Shown: positions 15,383 to 26,221, counted from the first letter of the stretch. The stretch is DNA of 63,343 nt from an uncultured Clostridia bacterium (GCA_947626065.1 CANQQT010000006.1:1-63343); one strand, 5' to 3'. The notes: generated by a model not told the origin, from the sequence alone. Program-made: numbers and translations.

Positions 15383-17473
15383 ATGAGTACCGTAACCGAG
15401 ACCTTCGGATCGCTCGTCTTCGGAGATTCGACGATGAAGGAAAAGCTCCCGAAAGAAACCTATAAAGCGATGCAGCGCACCATCAAGAACGGCAAGCACC
15501 TCGATCTTGAGGTCGCCAACGTCGTCGCCAACGCCATGAAGGACTGGGCGATTGAAAAGGGCGCCACCCATTTCACGCACTGGTTCCAGCCGATGACCGG
15601 CATCACGGCGGAGAAGCACGACAGCTTCATCAGCCCGACCAGCGATGGAAAGGTCATCATGGAATTTTCCGGAAAAGAGCTGGTTCGCGGCGAGCCGGAC
15701 GCCTCCTCCTTCCCGTCGGGCGGCCTGCGCGCCACCTTCGAGGCGAGAGGGTATACCGCGTGGGACCCCTCCTCCTATGCCTTTATCAAAGGAAAAACCC
15801 TCTGCATCCCGACCGCCTTCTGCTCCTACGGCGGAGAGGCGCTGGACAAGAAAACCCCGCTTTTGCGGTCGATGGAGAGAATCAACAAGCAGGCCCTGCG
15901 GGTGCTGAAGCTCTTCGGAAACACCGACGTCACCTCGGTAAAAACGACGGTGGGCTGCGAGCAGGAGTACTTCCTGATTCCGAAGGAGCTCTTCGACCGC
16001 CGCAAGGATCTGATTTACACCGGGCGCACCCTCTTCGGCGCCAAATCTCCGAAGGGACAGGAGCTTGACGACCATTACTTCGGCTCCATCAAGCCCCGCG
16101 TCGCCGCCTTCATGAGCGACGTGAACGAGGAGCTCTGGAAGCTCGGCGTCCTCGCCAAGACCGAGCACAACGAGGTCGCCCCCGCCCAGCACGAGCTGGC
16201 CCCGATTTTCACCACCACCAACATCGCCGCCGATCACAACCAGCTGACGATGGAGGTTCTCCAGAACGTCGCCAAGAAGCACGGCCTCGTCTGCCTCCTC
16301 CACGAAAAGCCCTTCGCAGGCGTCAACGGCTCCGGCAAGCACAACAACTGGTCGATTTCGACCGACACCGGCGTCAACCTCCTCGAACCGGGGGAAACCC
16401 CCTACGAAAACGCGCAGTTCCTCCTCTTCCTCAGCGCCGTCATCAAGGCGGTCGACGAGTATCAGGATCTGCTCCGCATCTCGGTCGCCTCGGCAGGAAA
16501 CGATCACCGTCTCGGCGCGAACGAGGCCCCGCCCGCCGTCGTCTCGATGTTCATCGGCGACGAGCTGAACGGCATCCTCGAAGCCATCGAATCGGAATCC
16601 TCCTATGACGTCAAGGAGAAGGAGTTGCTCCGCATCGGCGTGCACATTCTCCCCAAGTTCCCGAAGGACTCCACCGACCGCAACCGCACCTCCCCCTTCG
16701 CCTTCACCGGCAACAAATTTGAATTCCGGATGCTCGGCTCCTCCGCCTCGGTCTCCGACGCCAACACGGTTCTGAATACCGCCGTCGCCGAGGTGCTGAA
16801 GGGCTTCGCCGACCAGCTGGAAGCGTCGGAGGACTTTGAAACCGACCTGCACAACCTCATCCGCGACACCATCCGGGAGCACAAGCGCATCATCTTCAAC
16901 GGCAACGGCTACGACGAGTCGTGGATTGCCGAGGCCGAAAAGCGGGGACTGCTCAATCTGAAAACCACCCCCGAGGCGCTTGCCCACTTCCTCGACAAGA
17001 AAAACATCGCCCTCTTCACCGAAAATCAGATTTTCTCGGAAACCGAGCTCCGCTCCCGCTATGAGATCATGCTGGAAAACTACTGCAAGCTGATCAACAT
17101 CGAGGCGCTGACAATGGTCGATATGGCGCGGAGGGAAATCCTCCCCGCCGTCTCCTCCTACGTAAAATCCCTCGCCGATACCGTGGCGGCCGTGAAGGAA
17201 ACCTCCGGATGCGAGGCGAGCTTCGAGCTTGAGACCATGAAAAAGCTGAACAGCCTCAACGCCTCCGCCCTTGCCAAGGTAAAGGCGCTGGAGACGGCGG
17301 TGATCGGCGCCAAGAGCATCCGCGACACCGCGTCCCTCGCCCTCTACTATAAGGACACCGTCATCCCGGCCATGAACGAGCTCCGCATCGTGGCCGACGA
17401 AAGCGAAACCTTGACCGCCGAGTCCTATTGGCCGCTTCCCACGTACGGCGATATGCTCTTCGGCGTCCGCTGA
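15383..17473 (+). CDS. glnN: Glutamine synthetase type III
   Basis: 696 residues from ATG 15383 (AAAGGAG upstream), the length of GSIII enzymes. N-terminal GSIII domain ([20 protein letters not shown]), then the catalytic barrel with [36 protein letters not shown] and [20 protein letters not shown], ending with the GSIII C-terminal extension. It makes glutamine from glutamate, ammonia and ATP as a dodecamer. GSIII lacks the adenylylation loop of GSI. Control here probably includes the leader terminator upstream. The Asn T-box and asnB follow. Confidence 0.96.
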   Translation: MSTVTETFGSLVFGDSTMKEKLPKETYKAMQRTIKNGKHLDLEVANVVANAMKDWAIEKGATHFTHWFQPMTGITAEKHDSFISPTSDGKVIMEFSGKELVRGEPDASSFPSGGLRATFEARGYTAWDPSSYAFIKGKTLCIPTAFCSYGGEALDKKTPLLRSMERINKQALRVLKLFGNTDVTSVKTTVGCEQEYFLIPKELFDRRKDLIYTGRTLFGAKSPKGQELDDHYFGSIKPRVAAFMSDVNEELWKLGVLAKTEHNEVAPAQHELAPIFTTTNIAADHNQLTMEVLQNVAKKHGLVCLLHEKPFAGVNGSGKHNNWSISTDTGVNLLEPGETPYENAQFLLFLSAVIKAVDEYQDLLRISVASAGNDHRLGANEAPPAVVSMFIGDELNGILEAIESESSYDVKEKELLRIGVHILPKFPKDSTDRNRTSPFAFTGNKFEFRMLGSSASVSDANTVLNTAVAEVLKGFADQLEASEDFETDLHNLIRDTIREHKRIIFNGNGYDESWIAEAEKRGLLNLKTTPEALAHFLDKKNIALFTENQIFSETELRSRYEIMLENYCKLINIEALTMVDMARREILPAVSSYVKSLADTVAAVKETSGCEASFELETMKKLNSLNASALAKVKALETAVIGAKSIRDTASLALYYKDTVIPAMNELRIVADESETLTAESYWPLPTYGDMLFGVR

Positions 17474-17484
17474 AAAAAACATAA

Positions 17485-17765
17485 AAGGCAAAGAAATGCC
17501 CTGACGAAGAAAAGTACCCGCGAAAGGCCTCTACAGAGAACGGAAAGAACGCTGAGATTTCCGGAGACACCGCCGTGGGGAAGAACCCTTCCGAGCAGCA
17601 AACCCAACGCGAAAGCCAGTAGGGGCGCCGGATTCCCCGTTACGGAAAAAGGCTTTACCGAGTCTGAGAACAAAAATAGGTGGTACCGCGAGCGCACAGC
17701 TTCGCCCTATCCTGAGAGGAGGAGACCGACCCCGGCCTCCTCCCGCTGAGGGAGCTGTGCGCTTG
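17485..17765 (+). promoter_or_regulatory. T-box riboswitch, specifier AAC (Asn)
   Basis: The T-box sequence AGGTGGTACCGCG is at 17678-17690. Stem I has a GACGAAGAAAAGTA block (about 17503-17516) and an AGAGAA distal loop. The specifier position, immediately before CCTTCCGAGC, is AAC (17584-17586), an asparagine codon, as expected for the asparagine synthetase gene downstream. The terminator arms are GCGCACAGCT (17692-17701) and AGCTGTGCGC (17753-17762), followed by TTGTCTTAT, a weak U-tract. Uncharged tRNA-Asn would favour the antiterminator. No clear promoter was found upstream. Confidence 0.92.
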
Positions 17766-17796
17766 TCTTATACTTGAAACAGGAAGGTACACCGTC

Positions 17797-19377
17797 ATGT
17801 GTTCGATATTCGGTTATTCCGGGGAAACGCTTCCCCTCGACAAAATTCTCCCGGCCTTTTCAAAGACCGTCAGCCGCGGCCCCGACGACATGAGAATCAC
17901 CCGGGTGGGAAAGGGCCTCCTCGGCTTTCAGAGGCTCTCGATCATGGGCCTCAGCCCGGAGGGAATGCAGCCCTTTACCCTCGGGGGAAGCTATCTCGTC
18001 TGCAACGGGGAAATTTACGGCTTCCGGAAGATCAAAGAGGAGCTGAAACAAAAGGGCTATGCCTTTCAAAGCGACTCCGACTGCGAAATTCTTCTCCCGC
18101 TCTACCGGGAATACGGCCTCGCCTTCTTTGAGAAGCTCGACGCCGAGTTCGCCCTGATTCTCTACGACGGAGAGAAGGGAGAATTCATCGCCGCCCGCGA
18201 TCCCATCGGCATCCGCCCGCTCTTCTACGGCTACGACGAAGAGGGAAAAATTCTCTTCGCAAGCGAGGCCAAAAACCTCGTCCCGCTCTGTAAAAAGGTG
18301 CTTCCCTTCCCGCCCGGACACTACTATGCGGGAGGAAAATTCGTCTGCTACCGCGACATCGCCGCCGTCGGGGAGTACTGCGAGGACGACCTTGACACGG
18401 TCTGCCGGAAGATCCGGGAAAAGCTGACGGCGGGGATCGAAAAGCGGCTCGATTCCGACGTGCCGCTCGGCTTCCTCCTCAGCGGAGGCCTTGATTCCTC
18501 CCTCGTCTGCGCCGTCTCGGCGCGCCTTCTGAACCGGCCGATCCGCACCTTCGCCATCGGCATGAGCGGGGACGCCATCGATCTAAAATACGCAAGAGAG
18601 GTCGCCGCCTTCATCGGGAGCGAGCACACCGAGGTCATCATTACCAAAGAGGACGTCCTTGACGCCCTGCCGACCGTCGTTGCCCTCCTCGGAACCTTTG
18701 ATATCACGACGATCCGCGCCTCGATCGGAATGTACCTCGTCTGCAAGGCCATCCACGAAAAGACCGACGTCCGCGTCCTGCTCACCGGGGAGATCTCCGA
18801 CGAGCTCTTCGGCTATAAGTACACAGACTTCGCCCCCTCCGCCGAGGCCTTCCAGAAGGAGGCGCAGAAGCGGCTCCGCGAGCTTCACTTCTACGACGTT
18901 CTCCGCGCCGACCGTTGCATTTCCTACAACTCGCTGGAGGCCCGCGTTCCCTTCGGCGACCTCGATTTCGTCGAATACGTCATGAGCGTTGACCCGGAAA
19001 AGAAGCTCAACCGCTACGGAAAGGGGAAATACCTCCTTCGCCGCGCCTTCCTCGGGGATTACCTGCCGGAATCGATTCTGATGCGGGAAAAGGCGGCCTT
19101 CAGCGACGCCGTCGGGCATTCGATGGTGGACGATCTGAAGGAATACGCCGAAGGGCTCTATACCGACGAAGAATTCCGGAAGCGGGCGGCCTCCTACACG
19201 TACGTTCCGCCCTTCACGAAGGAATCGCTCCTCTACCGCGAGCTCTTCGAGTCCTTCTATCCCGGGCAGGCCGAAATGATTCCCGCCTTCTGGATGCCGA
19301 ACAAGGAGTGGGAGGGCTGCGACGTCGCCGACCCCTCCGCCCGCGTCCTGTCGAACTATGGCGACAGTGGAAAATAA
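17797..19377 (+). CDS. asnB: Asparagine synthetase (glutamine-hydrolysing)
   Basis: 526 residues, SD GGAAGGT. N-terminal class II glutaminase with Cys2 as nucleophile (MCSIFGY, SRGPDD, CNGEIYG), C-terminal synthetase with the PP-loop SGGLDSS (from residue 229) and TGEISDELFGYKY. It converts aspartate and glutamine to asparagine. An Asn T-box precedes it. The last residues (GDSGK) and the stop codon lie inside the first unit of a 46-bp tandem repeat, so the natural C-terminus may have been replaced. Confidence 0.94.
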   Translation: MCSIFGYSGETLPLDKILPAFSKTVSRGPDDMRITRVGKGLLGFQRLSIMGLSPEGMQPFTLGGSYLVCNGEIYGFRKIKEELKQKGYAFQSDSDCEILLPLYREYGLAFFEKLDAEFALILYDGEKGEFIAARDPIGIRPLFYGYDEEGKILFASEAKNLVPLCKKVLPFPPGHYYAGGKFVCYRDIAAVGEYCEDDLDTVCRKIREKLTAGIEKRLDSDVPLGFLLSGGLDSSLVCAVSARLLNRPIRTFAIGMSGDAIDLKYAREVAAFIGSEHTEVIITKEDVLDALPTVVALLGTFDITTIRASIGMYLVCKAIHEKTDVRVLLTGEISDELFGYKYTDFAPSAEAFQKEAQKRLRELHFYDVLRADRCISYNSLEARVPFGDLDFVEYVMSVDPEKKLNRYGKGKYLLRRAFLGDYLPESILMREKAAFSDAVGHSMVDDLKEYAEGLYTDEEFRKRAASYTYVPPFTKESLLYRELFESFYPGQAEMIPAFWMPNKEWEGCDVADPSARVLSNYGDSGK

Positions 19378-19560
19378 AAACCGTTTGACCAAGAAAACCC
19401 GGCGATTTTCCACTGGAAAATAAAAACCGCTTGACCAAGAAAACCGGCGCTTTTCCACTGGAAAATAAAAACCGCTTAACCAAGAAAACCCGACGCTTTT
19501 CCACCGGAAAATAAAAAGCCGCTTGACCAAGAAAACCCGACGGTTTTCCGCTGAAAAACA
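19363..19560. repeat. 45-46-bp tandem repeat, about four copies, at the 3' end of asnB
   Basis: GGAAAATAAAAA starts at 19369, 19415, 19460 and 19506, followed each time by an ACCGCTTGACCAAGAAAACC-like stretch; a degenerate fifth start is at about 19552. Each unit contains TTTTCCACTGGAAAA, a near-palindrome. No spacers, so not CRISPR. Nothing else is seen from 19561 to the nadE promoter. Confidence 0.9.
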
Positions 19561-19646
19561 CCCCTCGTGCGCCCCGAAAAACGCCCCAAAACCGCCGCTC
19601 CTGCAATTTTTTTCGCAAAAATTTGCGTATTCCGGCCCTTTCCCCC

Positions 19647-19675
19647 TTGCAAGACGGCCCATTTGCGTGTATAAT
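19647..19675 (+). promoter_or_regulatory. Promoter of nadE
   Basis: TTGCAA (19647-19652), 17-bp spacer, TATAAT (19670-19675), 36 bp before the ATG. Confidence 0.8.
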
Positions 19676-19711
19676 AATCGGTAGGAAATCACAAAGAAAG
19701 GATTCCCCCTT

Positions 19712-21634
19712 ATGAAACACGGATTTATCAAGGCCGCCGTCGGTTCCGTCGACGTCACCGTCGCCGATATCGGGGCAAACAGCGAAAAAATTCTCTCCCG
19801 CATGAAAGAGGCCGACGAAGCCGGCGCCAACCTTCTTCTCCTCCCGGAGCTCTGCCTGACCGGCTATACCTGCGGAGATCTCTTCTTCTCCGACGCTCTT
19901 CTTGACGGCGTGGAGCCGGCGCTGGAGGAGATCCTCCAAAAAACCGCCTCCCTCTACCCGGTGACGGTGCTGGGGCTTCCCCTCCGCTACGCGGGAAAGC
20001 TCTACAACTGCGCCGCCGTCCTCCATCGCGGAAAACTGCTCGGCGTCGTCCCGAAGACGGCCCTTCCGAACTACGGGGAATTTTACGAAAGGCGGCAATT
20101 CTCCCCCGCCAAGACGCTGGGAGGCGTGACGCACACCCTCACCCTCGCCGGGCAGAGCGTTCCCTTTGGTACCGACCTGCTCTTTCAGTGCGAGGGAATG
20201 CCCGACTACTGCTTCGGGGTCGAAATCTGCGAGGATCTCTGGCTCAGCTCGCCGCCCTCCGAAAGGCTGGCCGCCGCCGGGGCCACCCTCATCTGCAATC
20301 CCTCGGCCTCCGACGAGGTCATCGGGAAGGCCGACTACCGCCGCCTCCTCGTCCTCTCCACCTCGGCGCGGCTCCTCTGCGGCTATCTCTACGGAAACGC
20401 CTCCCCCGGCGAATCGACGCAGGACATGGTCTTCTCCTCCCACCACATCATCGCCGAAAACGGGAGCCTGCTGGCCGAAAACCGGCCCTTTGAGGAAAAG
20501 GGCCTGATTCTCTCCGAAATCGACGTCAAGCGCCTCGCCCACGAGCGCCACCGCACCACCACCTTCCCCTCCTGCCCGACGATGACCGTCCTCCCCTTTG
20601 CCCAACCGATGAGGCAGACGGAGCTTACCCGGCCCTTCGCGAAGAACCCCTTCGTTCCCCCCGCCGAGGCCGACCGGAAGGCCCGCGCCGAGGCCATTCT
20701 CTCGATCCAGTCGCAGGGACTGAAAAAGCGGCTGGCCCACACAGGCGCCAAAACCGCCGTCATCGGCATTTCGGGAGGGCTGGACAGCACCCTCGCCCTG
20801 CTGGTCACCGTCCGGGCCTTCGACCTGCTCGGGAAGGACCGCAGGGAAATTCTCGCCGTCACCATGCCCTGCTTCGGAACGACGAAGAGGACGCGGGGCA
20901 ACGCCGGAAGGCTCTGCGAGGAGCTCGGCGTGACGCTCAAGGAGGTCAACATCACCGCCGCCGTAAGACAGCACTTCGCCGATATCGGGCAAAGCGAAGA
21001 AACGCTCGACGTCACCTATGAAAATTCGCAGGCGCGGGAGCGGACGCAGGTTCTGATGGATCTGGCCAACCTCACCGGAGGCCTCGTCATCGGAACCGGG
21101 GATCTGTCGGAGCTGGCACTGGGATGGGCCACCTACAACGGCGACCATATGTCTATGTACGGAGTCAACACCTCGGTGCCGAAAACCCTCGTGCGCTATA
21201 TCGTCCGCTACGAGGCCGACCGCACCGGCGGGGCCCTTGCCGAGGTGCTTTCGGATATCCTCGACACCCCCGTCTCCCCGGAGCTGCTCCCCGCGAAGGA
21301 AAACGGGGAAATCGCGCAGAAAACGGAGGATCTGGTCGGCCCCTATGAGCTGCACGACTTCTTCCTCTACCATATGCTCCGCTTCGGCTCCTCCCCCGCC
21401 AAGCTCTTCCGCCTCGCCAAAGCCGCCTACCGGGACGACTATACAGACGAAGTAATTCTCCACTGGCTGAAAACCTTTGTGCGGCGCTTCTTCTCACAGC
21501 AGTTCAAGCGCTCCTGTATGCCCGACGGGCCGAAGGTCGGCTCGGTCACCCTCTCGCCGCGCGGCGATCTGAGAATGCCCTCCGACGCCTCGGCGGCGCT
21601 CTGGCTGAAGGAGCTGGAAAATCTCCCGGAATAA
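19712..21634 (+). CDS. nadE: Glutamine-dependent NAD+ synthetase
   Basis: 640 residues, SD AAAGGA. N-terminal nitrilase-type glutaminase with Glu46 (LLPELCLTGY), a Lys near 114 (VVPKTALPNY) and Cys173 (EICEDLW); C-terminal synthetase with the PP-loop SGGLDST (from Ser354), GTGDLSELALGW and a TYNGDHMSMYGVN block. It amidates deamido-NAD using glutamine nitrogen, the last step of NAD synthesis. It has its own promoter, and gltB follows 36 bp downstream, so it may head a nadE-gltBD transcript. Confidence 0.95.
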   Translation: MKHGFIKAAVGSVDVTVADIGANSEKILSRMKEADEAGANLLLLPELCLTGYTCGDLFFSDALLDGVEPALEEILQKTASLYPVTVLGLPLRYAGKLYNCAAVLHRGKLLGVVPKTALPNYGEFYERRQFSPAKTLGGVTHTLTLAGQSVPFGTDLLFQCEGMPDYCFGVEICEDLWLSSPPSERLAAAGATLICNPSASDEVIGKADYRRLLVLSTSARLLCGYLYGNASPGESTQDMVFSSHHIIAENGSLLAENRPFEEKGLILSEIDVKRLAHERHRTTTFPSCPTMTVLPFAQPMRQTELTRPFAKNPFVPPAEADRKARAEAILSIQSQGLKKRLAHTGAKTAVIGISGGLDSTLALLVTVRAFDLLGKDRREILAVTMPCFGTTKRTRGNAGRLCEELGVTLKEVNITAAVRQHFADIGQSEETLDVTYENSQARERTQVLMDLANLTGGLVIGTGDLSELALGWATYNGDHMSMYGVNTSVPKTLVRYIVRYEADRTGGALAEVLSDILDTPVSPELLPAKENGEIAQKTEDLVGPYELHDFFLYHMLRFGSSPAKLFRLAKAAYRDDYTDEVILHWLKTFVRRFFSQQFKRSCMPDGPKVGSVTLSPRGDLRMPSDASAALWLKELENLPE

Positions 21635-21670
21635 CGCGCAACCCCACTTACGAAAGGATCTGATTCACCC

Positions 21671-24600
21671 ATGAAATCACCTGCCGAAAGCCTCACCTCC
21701 CCCGCCTTTGAGCACGACGCCTGCGGCATCGGCGCCGTCGTCAGCATCGACGGGAAAAAGAGCCACGCGGTTCTCGACCGCGCCCTCAGCATCGTCGAAA
21801 AGCTGGAGCACCGCGCCGGAAAGGACGCCGACGGAGAAACCGGAGACGGCGTCGGGATTCTCACGCAGATTCCCCACCGCTTCTTCTCCCGCGTCGCGGC
21901 GGAGCTCGGCATCACCCTCGGGGAAGAGAGGGATTACGGCGTCGGGATGTTCTTCTTTCCGCAGGATACCCTGAAACGCGCACAGGCCAAAAAAATGTTT
22001 GAAATCATCGCCGACAAGGAGGGAGTCCCCTTCCTCGGCTGGCGGGAGGTGCCGGTGGAGAGCGGCATTCTCGGGAAACGCGCCCGGGAGTGTATGCCCC
22101 ACATTCTGCAGTGCTTCCTTGCCCGCCCGAAGGACCTTGCCCCCGGCCTCGACTTTGACCGGAAGCTCTACATCATCCGGCGCGTCTTCGAGCAGAGCAA
22201 CGACAACACCTACGTGCCCTCCCTCTCCTCACGCACCATCGTCTATAAGGGAATGTTCTTCGTCAAACAGCTCCGCGCCTTCTATTCCGACCTGCGCGAC
22301 CCCGACTACCTCTGCGCCATCGCCACCGTGCATTCCCGCTTTTCCACCAACACCAATCCGAGCTGGGAGAGGGCGCACCCTAACCGCCTGATCCTCCACA
22401 ACGGAGAGATCAACACCATCCGGGGAAACGTCGACCGGATGCTGGCGCGGGAGGAGACGATGAAGAGCCCCGTCATCTCCGACGAGGATATGGATAAGAT
22501 TCTCCCGGTCGTCACCGCCGCCGGCTCCGACTCCGCCATGCTCGACAATACGCTGGAATTTCTCGTCATGAACGGACTGCCGCTGCCCCTCGCCGTGATG
22601 ATCACCATCCCGGAGCCCTGGAGGAACGACAAGAACATCAGCCGCGAAAAGAGGGATTTCTACCACTACTATTCGACGATGATGGAGCCGTGGGACGGCC
22701 CCGCCGCCATTTTCTTCTCGGACGGCGATACCTTCGGAGCGGTGCTTGACCGCAACGGACTCCGCCCCTCCCGCTATTACATCACCGACGACAATACCCT
22801 GATCCTCTCCTCCGAGGTCGGCGTCCTCGACGTCGATCCGGCGCATATTCTCAAGAAGAGCCGGTTGGAGCCGGGAAAAATGCTCCTCGTCGATACCGTG
22901 AAAAAGCGGCTGATTTCCGACGCCGAGTGCAAAAACACCTACGCCACCCGCCGCCCCTACGGAGAATGGCTCGATATGAACCTCGTCCGCCTGAAGGATC
23001 TTGCCATCCCCAACCGGAAGGTCGAGAACCATTCGCAGGAGGAGCGCGACCGGCTCTATAAGGTCTTCGGCTACACCTACGAGGACATCAAGGACGCGCT
23101 TCTGCCAATGGCGCGGAACGGCGCCGAGCCGACGGCTTCCATGGGAACCGATATCCCCCTCGCCGTCCTCTCGGAGAAGCATCAGCCCCTCTTCAACTAC
23201 TTCAAACAGCTCTTCGCGCAGGTCACCAATCCCCCCATCGACGCCATCCGGGAGGAAATCGTGACCGATACCTCCGTCTACATCGGCTCCGACGGAAACC
23301 TGCTTGAGGAATCGTCGGAAAACTGCCGGGTTCTGCAAATTCACAACCCGATTCTCACCTCCGTCGATCTGATGAAAATCAAGGCCATCGATCGCCCCGG
23401 CTTCAAGGTGGAGACGGTTTCCCTCCTTTATTATAAGAACACGCCGCTGGAAAGGGCGCTCGACCATCTCTTCGTCGCCTGCGACCGCGCCTACCGCTCG
23501 GGGGCCAACATTCTGATTCTCTCCGACCGGGGCGTCGACGAAAATCACGTCGCCATCCCTTCCCTCCTCGCCGTGTCCGCCATGGAGCAATACCTTGTCC
23601 GCACCAAGAAGAGAACCGCCGTCTCCCTCGTCCTTGAAAGCGGGGAACCGAGGGACGTCCATCAGTTCGCCGCCCTCCTCGGATACGGGGCACGGGCCAT
23701 CAATCCCTACCTCGCGCAGGAGTGCATCGAGGAGCTGATTGAGCGCGGAATGCTCGACAAGGATCCCACCGCCGCCATCAACGACTACAACTCCGCCATC
23801 CTGCACGGAATCGTCAAAATCGCCTCCAAAATGGGCATTTCCACGATCCAGTCCTACCAGTCCTCCCAGATTTTCGAGGCCATCGGTATCCGGAAGGAGG
23901 TCATCGACAAGTACTTCACCAACACCGTCAGCCGGGTCGGAGGAATCGGACTGGAGGAGATCGACGAGGGCGTCGAGTGGAGGCACAGCCACGCCTTCGA
24001 TCCCCTCGGACTCGGAACCGACACCACCCTCGACAGCGTCGGAAGGCATAAGCTCCGTTCGGGGAACGACAAGGAAGACCATATGTACAACCCCGACACC
24101 GTCATCGCCCTCCGGGAGGCCACGCAGAGCGGAAGCTATGCCCGCTTCAAGGAGTACACCGCCATGGTCGACGACGGGCAGAAGCCCCATACCCTGCGGG
24201 GGCTGATCGAATTCTGCTTCGACGAGCGGGAGCCGATTCCGCTTGAGGAGGTGGAGCCGGCCGCCGAAATCGTGAAGCGCTTCAAGACGGGGGCCATGTC
24301 CTACGGCTCCATTTCGGAGGAAGCGCACGAATGCATGGCGATTGCGATGAACCGCCTCGGAGGAAAATCCAACACCGGAGAAGGCGGAGAAAAGCCGGAA
24401 CGCTTCGGAACCGAGAAGAACAGCGCCATCAAGCAGGTCGCCTCCGGGCGCTTCGGAGTCACCTCGGAATACCTCGTCAACGCCTCCGAAATTCAGATCA
24501 AAATGGCGCAGGGAGCCAAGCCCGGAGAGGGCGGACACCTGCCGGGGCAGAAGGTCTACCCGTGGATCGCCAAAACGCGCTATTCCACCCCCGGCGTCTC

Positions 24601-26215
24601 CCTCATCTCCCCGCCGCCTCATCACGATATCTATTCCATCGAGGACCTCGCCCAGCTGATCTACGACCTGAAAAACGCCAACCGCGACGCAAGAATCTCG
24701 GTAAAGCTGGTATCGGAGGCGGGAGTCGGAACGGTGGCGGCGGGTGTCGCAAAGGCCGGAGCGCAGGTCGTGCTGATTTCCGGCTATGACGGAGGAACCG
24801 GAGCCGCCCCGCAGAGCTCGATTCACCACGCCGGACTGCCGTGGGAGCTCGGACTTGCCGAGGCGCACCAGACGCTGATTCGCAACGGACTGCGCTCCCG
24901 GGTGATCCTCGAAACCGACGGAAAGCTGATGAGCGGACGTGACGTCGCCATCGCGGCGATCCTCGGAGCCGAGGAATACGGCTTCGCCACCGCGCCCCTC
25001 GTCACAATGGGATGCCTGATGATGCGGGTCTGTAACCTCGACACCTGCCCGGCGGGGGTGGCGACGCAGAATCCGGAATTCCGGAAGCGCTTCTGCGGAA
25101 AGCCGGAATACGTCATGAACTTCATGCTCTTCATCGCCGAGGAAATGCGGGAAATCATGGCGAAGCTCGGCGTGCGGAGGGTGGAGGAGCTGGTCGGACA
25201 CACCGAGCTGATCCGCGTCCGCGAGAAAAGAATCACCAAACGCGCCGAAACCCTCGATCTCTCGGCCATCGTCGCCGGGACTCCCGGGGTCGACGACAGC
25301 GAAAAGCATTTCAATCCGAAAAACGCCTTTGATTTTCAGTTGGAACAGACACTCGACGTCGGAAAGGTTCTGCCGGAATTCAAAAAATACCTCGAAACCG
25401 GCAAAAAGCACCGGATGGCCCTCACGGTATCGAGCACCAACCGCACACTCGGAACCGCCTTCGGCTCGGAGGTCACCAAGCGCTTCCGCTCCTCCCTGCC
25501 CGACGATACCTATATCCTCGACTGCCGCGGAGGCGGAGGACAATCCTTCGGCGCCTTCCTGCCGAAGGGCGTGACGATGCGGCTGGAGGGAGACAGCAAC
25601 GACTACTTCGGAAAGGGTCTGTCGGGAGGAAAGCTCGCCGTCTTCCCGCCGAAGAACGCCGCCTTCCGCGCCGAGGAAAACATCATCATCGGAAACGTCG
25701 CCCTCTACGGGGCCACCTCGGGACAGGCCTACATCAGCGGAATCGCCGGGGAGCGCTTCTGCGTCCGAAATTCCGGCGCCGTCGCGGTCGTCGAGGGAGT
25801 CGGAGACCACGGATGCGAATATATGACGGGAGGACGCGTCGCCGTCCTCGGCCCGACGGGAAAGAACTTCGCGGCGGGCATGAGCGGAGGAATCGCCTAC
25901 GTCCTCGACCGCAACCACGACTTCTATCTCCGCCTGAACAAATCCCTCGTCATCATGACGGAGCTGAAGGAAAAGCACGATATCGAGGAGCTGAGGGGAA
26001 TGATCGAGGCACACGTCGAGGCCACCGATTCCGCCGTCGGAAAAAGGATTCTCTCCGATTTCGACGCCTATCTGCCTGACTTCAAGAAAATCATTCCCGT
26101 CGATTACAGCAAAATGCTCGCCGCCATCGCCGGATTTGAGGAAAAGGGTCTGTCGCGCGAGCAGGCGGAGCTGGAAGCCTTCTATGCCATCTCCGGAAAG
26201 CTGAGGAAAGGATGA
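21671..26215 (+). CDS. gltB: Glutamate synthase large subunit
   Basis: 1,514 residues, the usual length for a large subunit. A 17-residue propeptide precedes Cys18 (HDACGIGAVV), the expected N-terminal nucleophile after processing. Glutaminase domain to about 410, then central and FMN-binding synthase domains with GEGGEKPERFG, GAKPGEGGHLPGQKV, GYDGGTGAAPQSS and the [3Fe-4S] segment CLMMRVCNLDTCPAGVA (about 1116), and the C-terminal gxGxG beta-helix. It makes two glutamates from glutamine and 2-oxoglutarate. Six bases separate it from gltD. Confidence 0.97.
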   Translation: MKSPAESLTSPAFEHDACGIGAVVSIDGKKSHAVLDRALSIVEKLEHRAGKDADGETGDGVGILTQIPHRFFSRVAAELGITLGEERDYGVGMFFFPQDTLKRAQAKKMFEIIADKEGVPFLGWREVPVESGILGKRARECMPHILQCFLARPKDLAPGLDFDRKLYIIRRVFEQSNDNTYVPSLSSRTIVYKGMFFVKQLRAFYSDLRDPDYLCAIATVHSRFSTNTNPSWERAHPNRLILHNGEINTIRGNVDRMLAREETMKSPVISDEDMDKILPVVTAAGSDSAMLDNTLEFLVMNGLPLPLAVMITIPEPWRNDKNISREKRDFYHYYSTMMEPWDGPAAIFFSDGDTFGAVLDRNGLRPSRYYITDDNTLILSSEVGVLDVDPAHILKKSRLEPGKMLLVDTVKKRLISDAECKNTYATRRPYGEWLDMNLVRLKDLAIPNRKVENHSQEERDRLYKVFGYTYEDIKDALLPMARNGAEPTASMGTDIPLAVLSEKHQPLFNYFKQLFAQVTNPPIDAIREEIVTDTSVYIGSDGNLLEESSENCRVLQIHNPILTSVDLMKIKAIDRPGFKVETVSLLYYKNTPLERALDHLFVACDRAYRSGANILILSDRGVDENHVAIPSLLAVSAMEQYLVRTKKRTAVSLVLESGEPRDVHQFAALLGYGARAINPYLAQECIEELIERGMLDKDPTAAINDYNSAILHGIVKIASKMGISTIQSYQSSQIFEAIGIRKEVIDKYFTNTVSRVGGIGLEEIDEGVEWRHSHAFDPLGLGTDTTLDSVGRHKLRSGNDKEDHMYNPDTVIALREATQSGSYARFKEYTAMVDDGQKPHTLRGLIEFCFDEREPIPLEEVEPAAEIVKRFKTGAMSYGSISEEAHECMAIAMNRLGGKSNTGEGGEKPERFGTEKNSAIKQVASGRFGVTSEYLVNASEIQIKMAQGAKPGEGGHLPGQKVYPWIAKTRYSTPGVSLISPPPHHDIYSIEDLAQLIYDLKNANRDARISVKLVSEAGVGTVAAGVAKAGAQVVLISGYDGGTGAAPQSSIHHAGLPWELGLAEAHQTLIRNGLRSRVILETDGKLMSGRDVAIAAILGAEEYGFATAPLVTMGCLMMRVCNLDTCPAGVATQNPEFRKRFCGKPEYVMNFMLFIAEEMREIMAKLGVRRVEELVGHTELIRVREKRITKRAETLDLSAIVAGTPGVDDSEKHFNPKNAFDFQLEQTLDVGKVLPEFKKYLETGKKHRMALTVSSTNRTLGTAFGSEVTKRFRSSLPDDTYILDCRGGGGQSFGAFLPKGVTMRLEGDSNDYFGKGLSGGKLAVFPPKNAAFRAEENIIIGNVALYGATSGQAYISGIAGERFCVRNSGAVAVVEGVGDHGCEYMTGGRVAVLGPTGKNFAAGMSGGIAYVLDRNHDFYLRLNKSLVIMTELKEKHDIEELRGMIEAHVEATDSAVGKRILSDFDAYLPDFKKIIPVDYSKMLAAIAGFEEKGLSREQAELEAFYAISGKLRKG

Positions 26216-26221
26216 GCCGCC

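Noticed and set aside
19363-19560. CRISPR array
   Set aside because: Units are contiguous with no unique spacers, no cas genes are present, and the same kind of array with other units occurs in many gaps.
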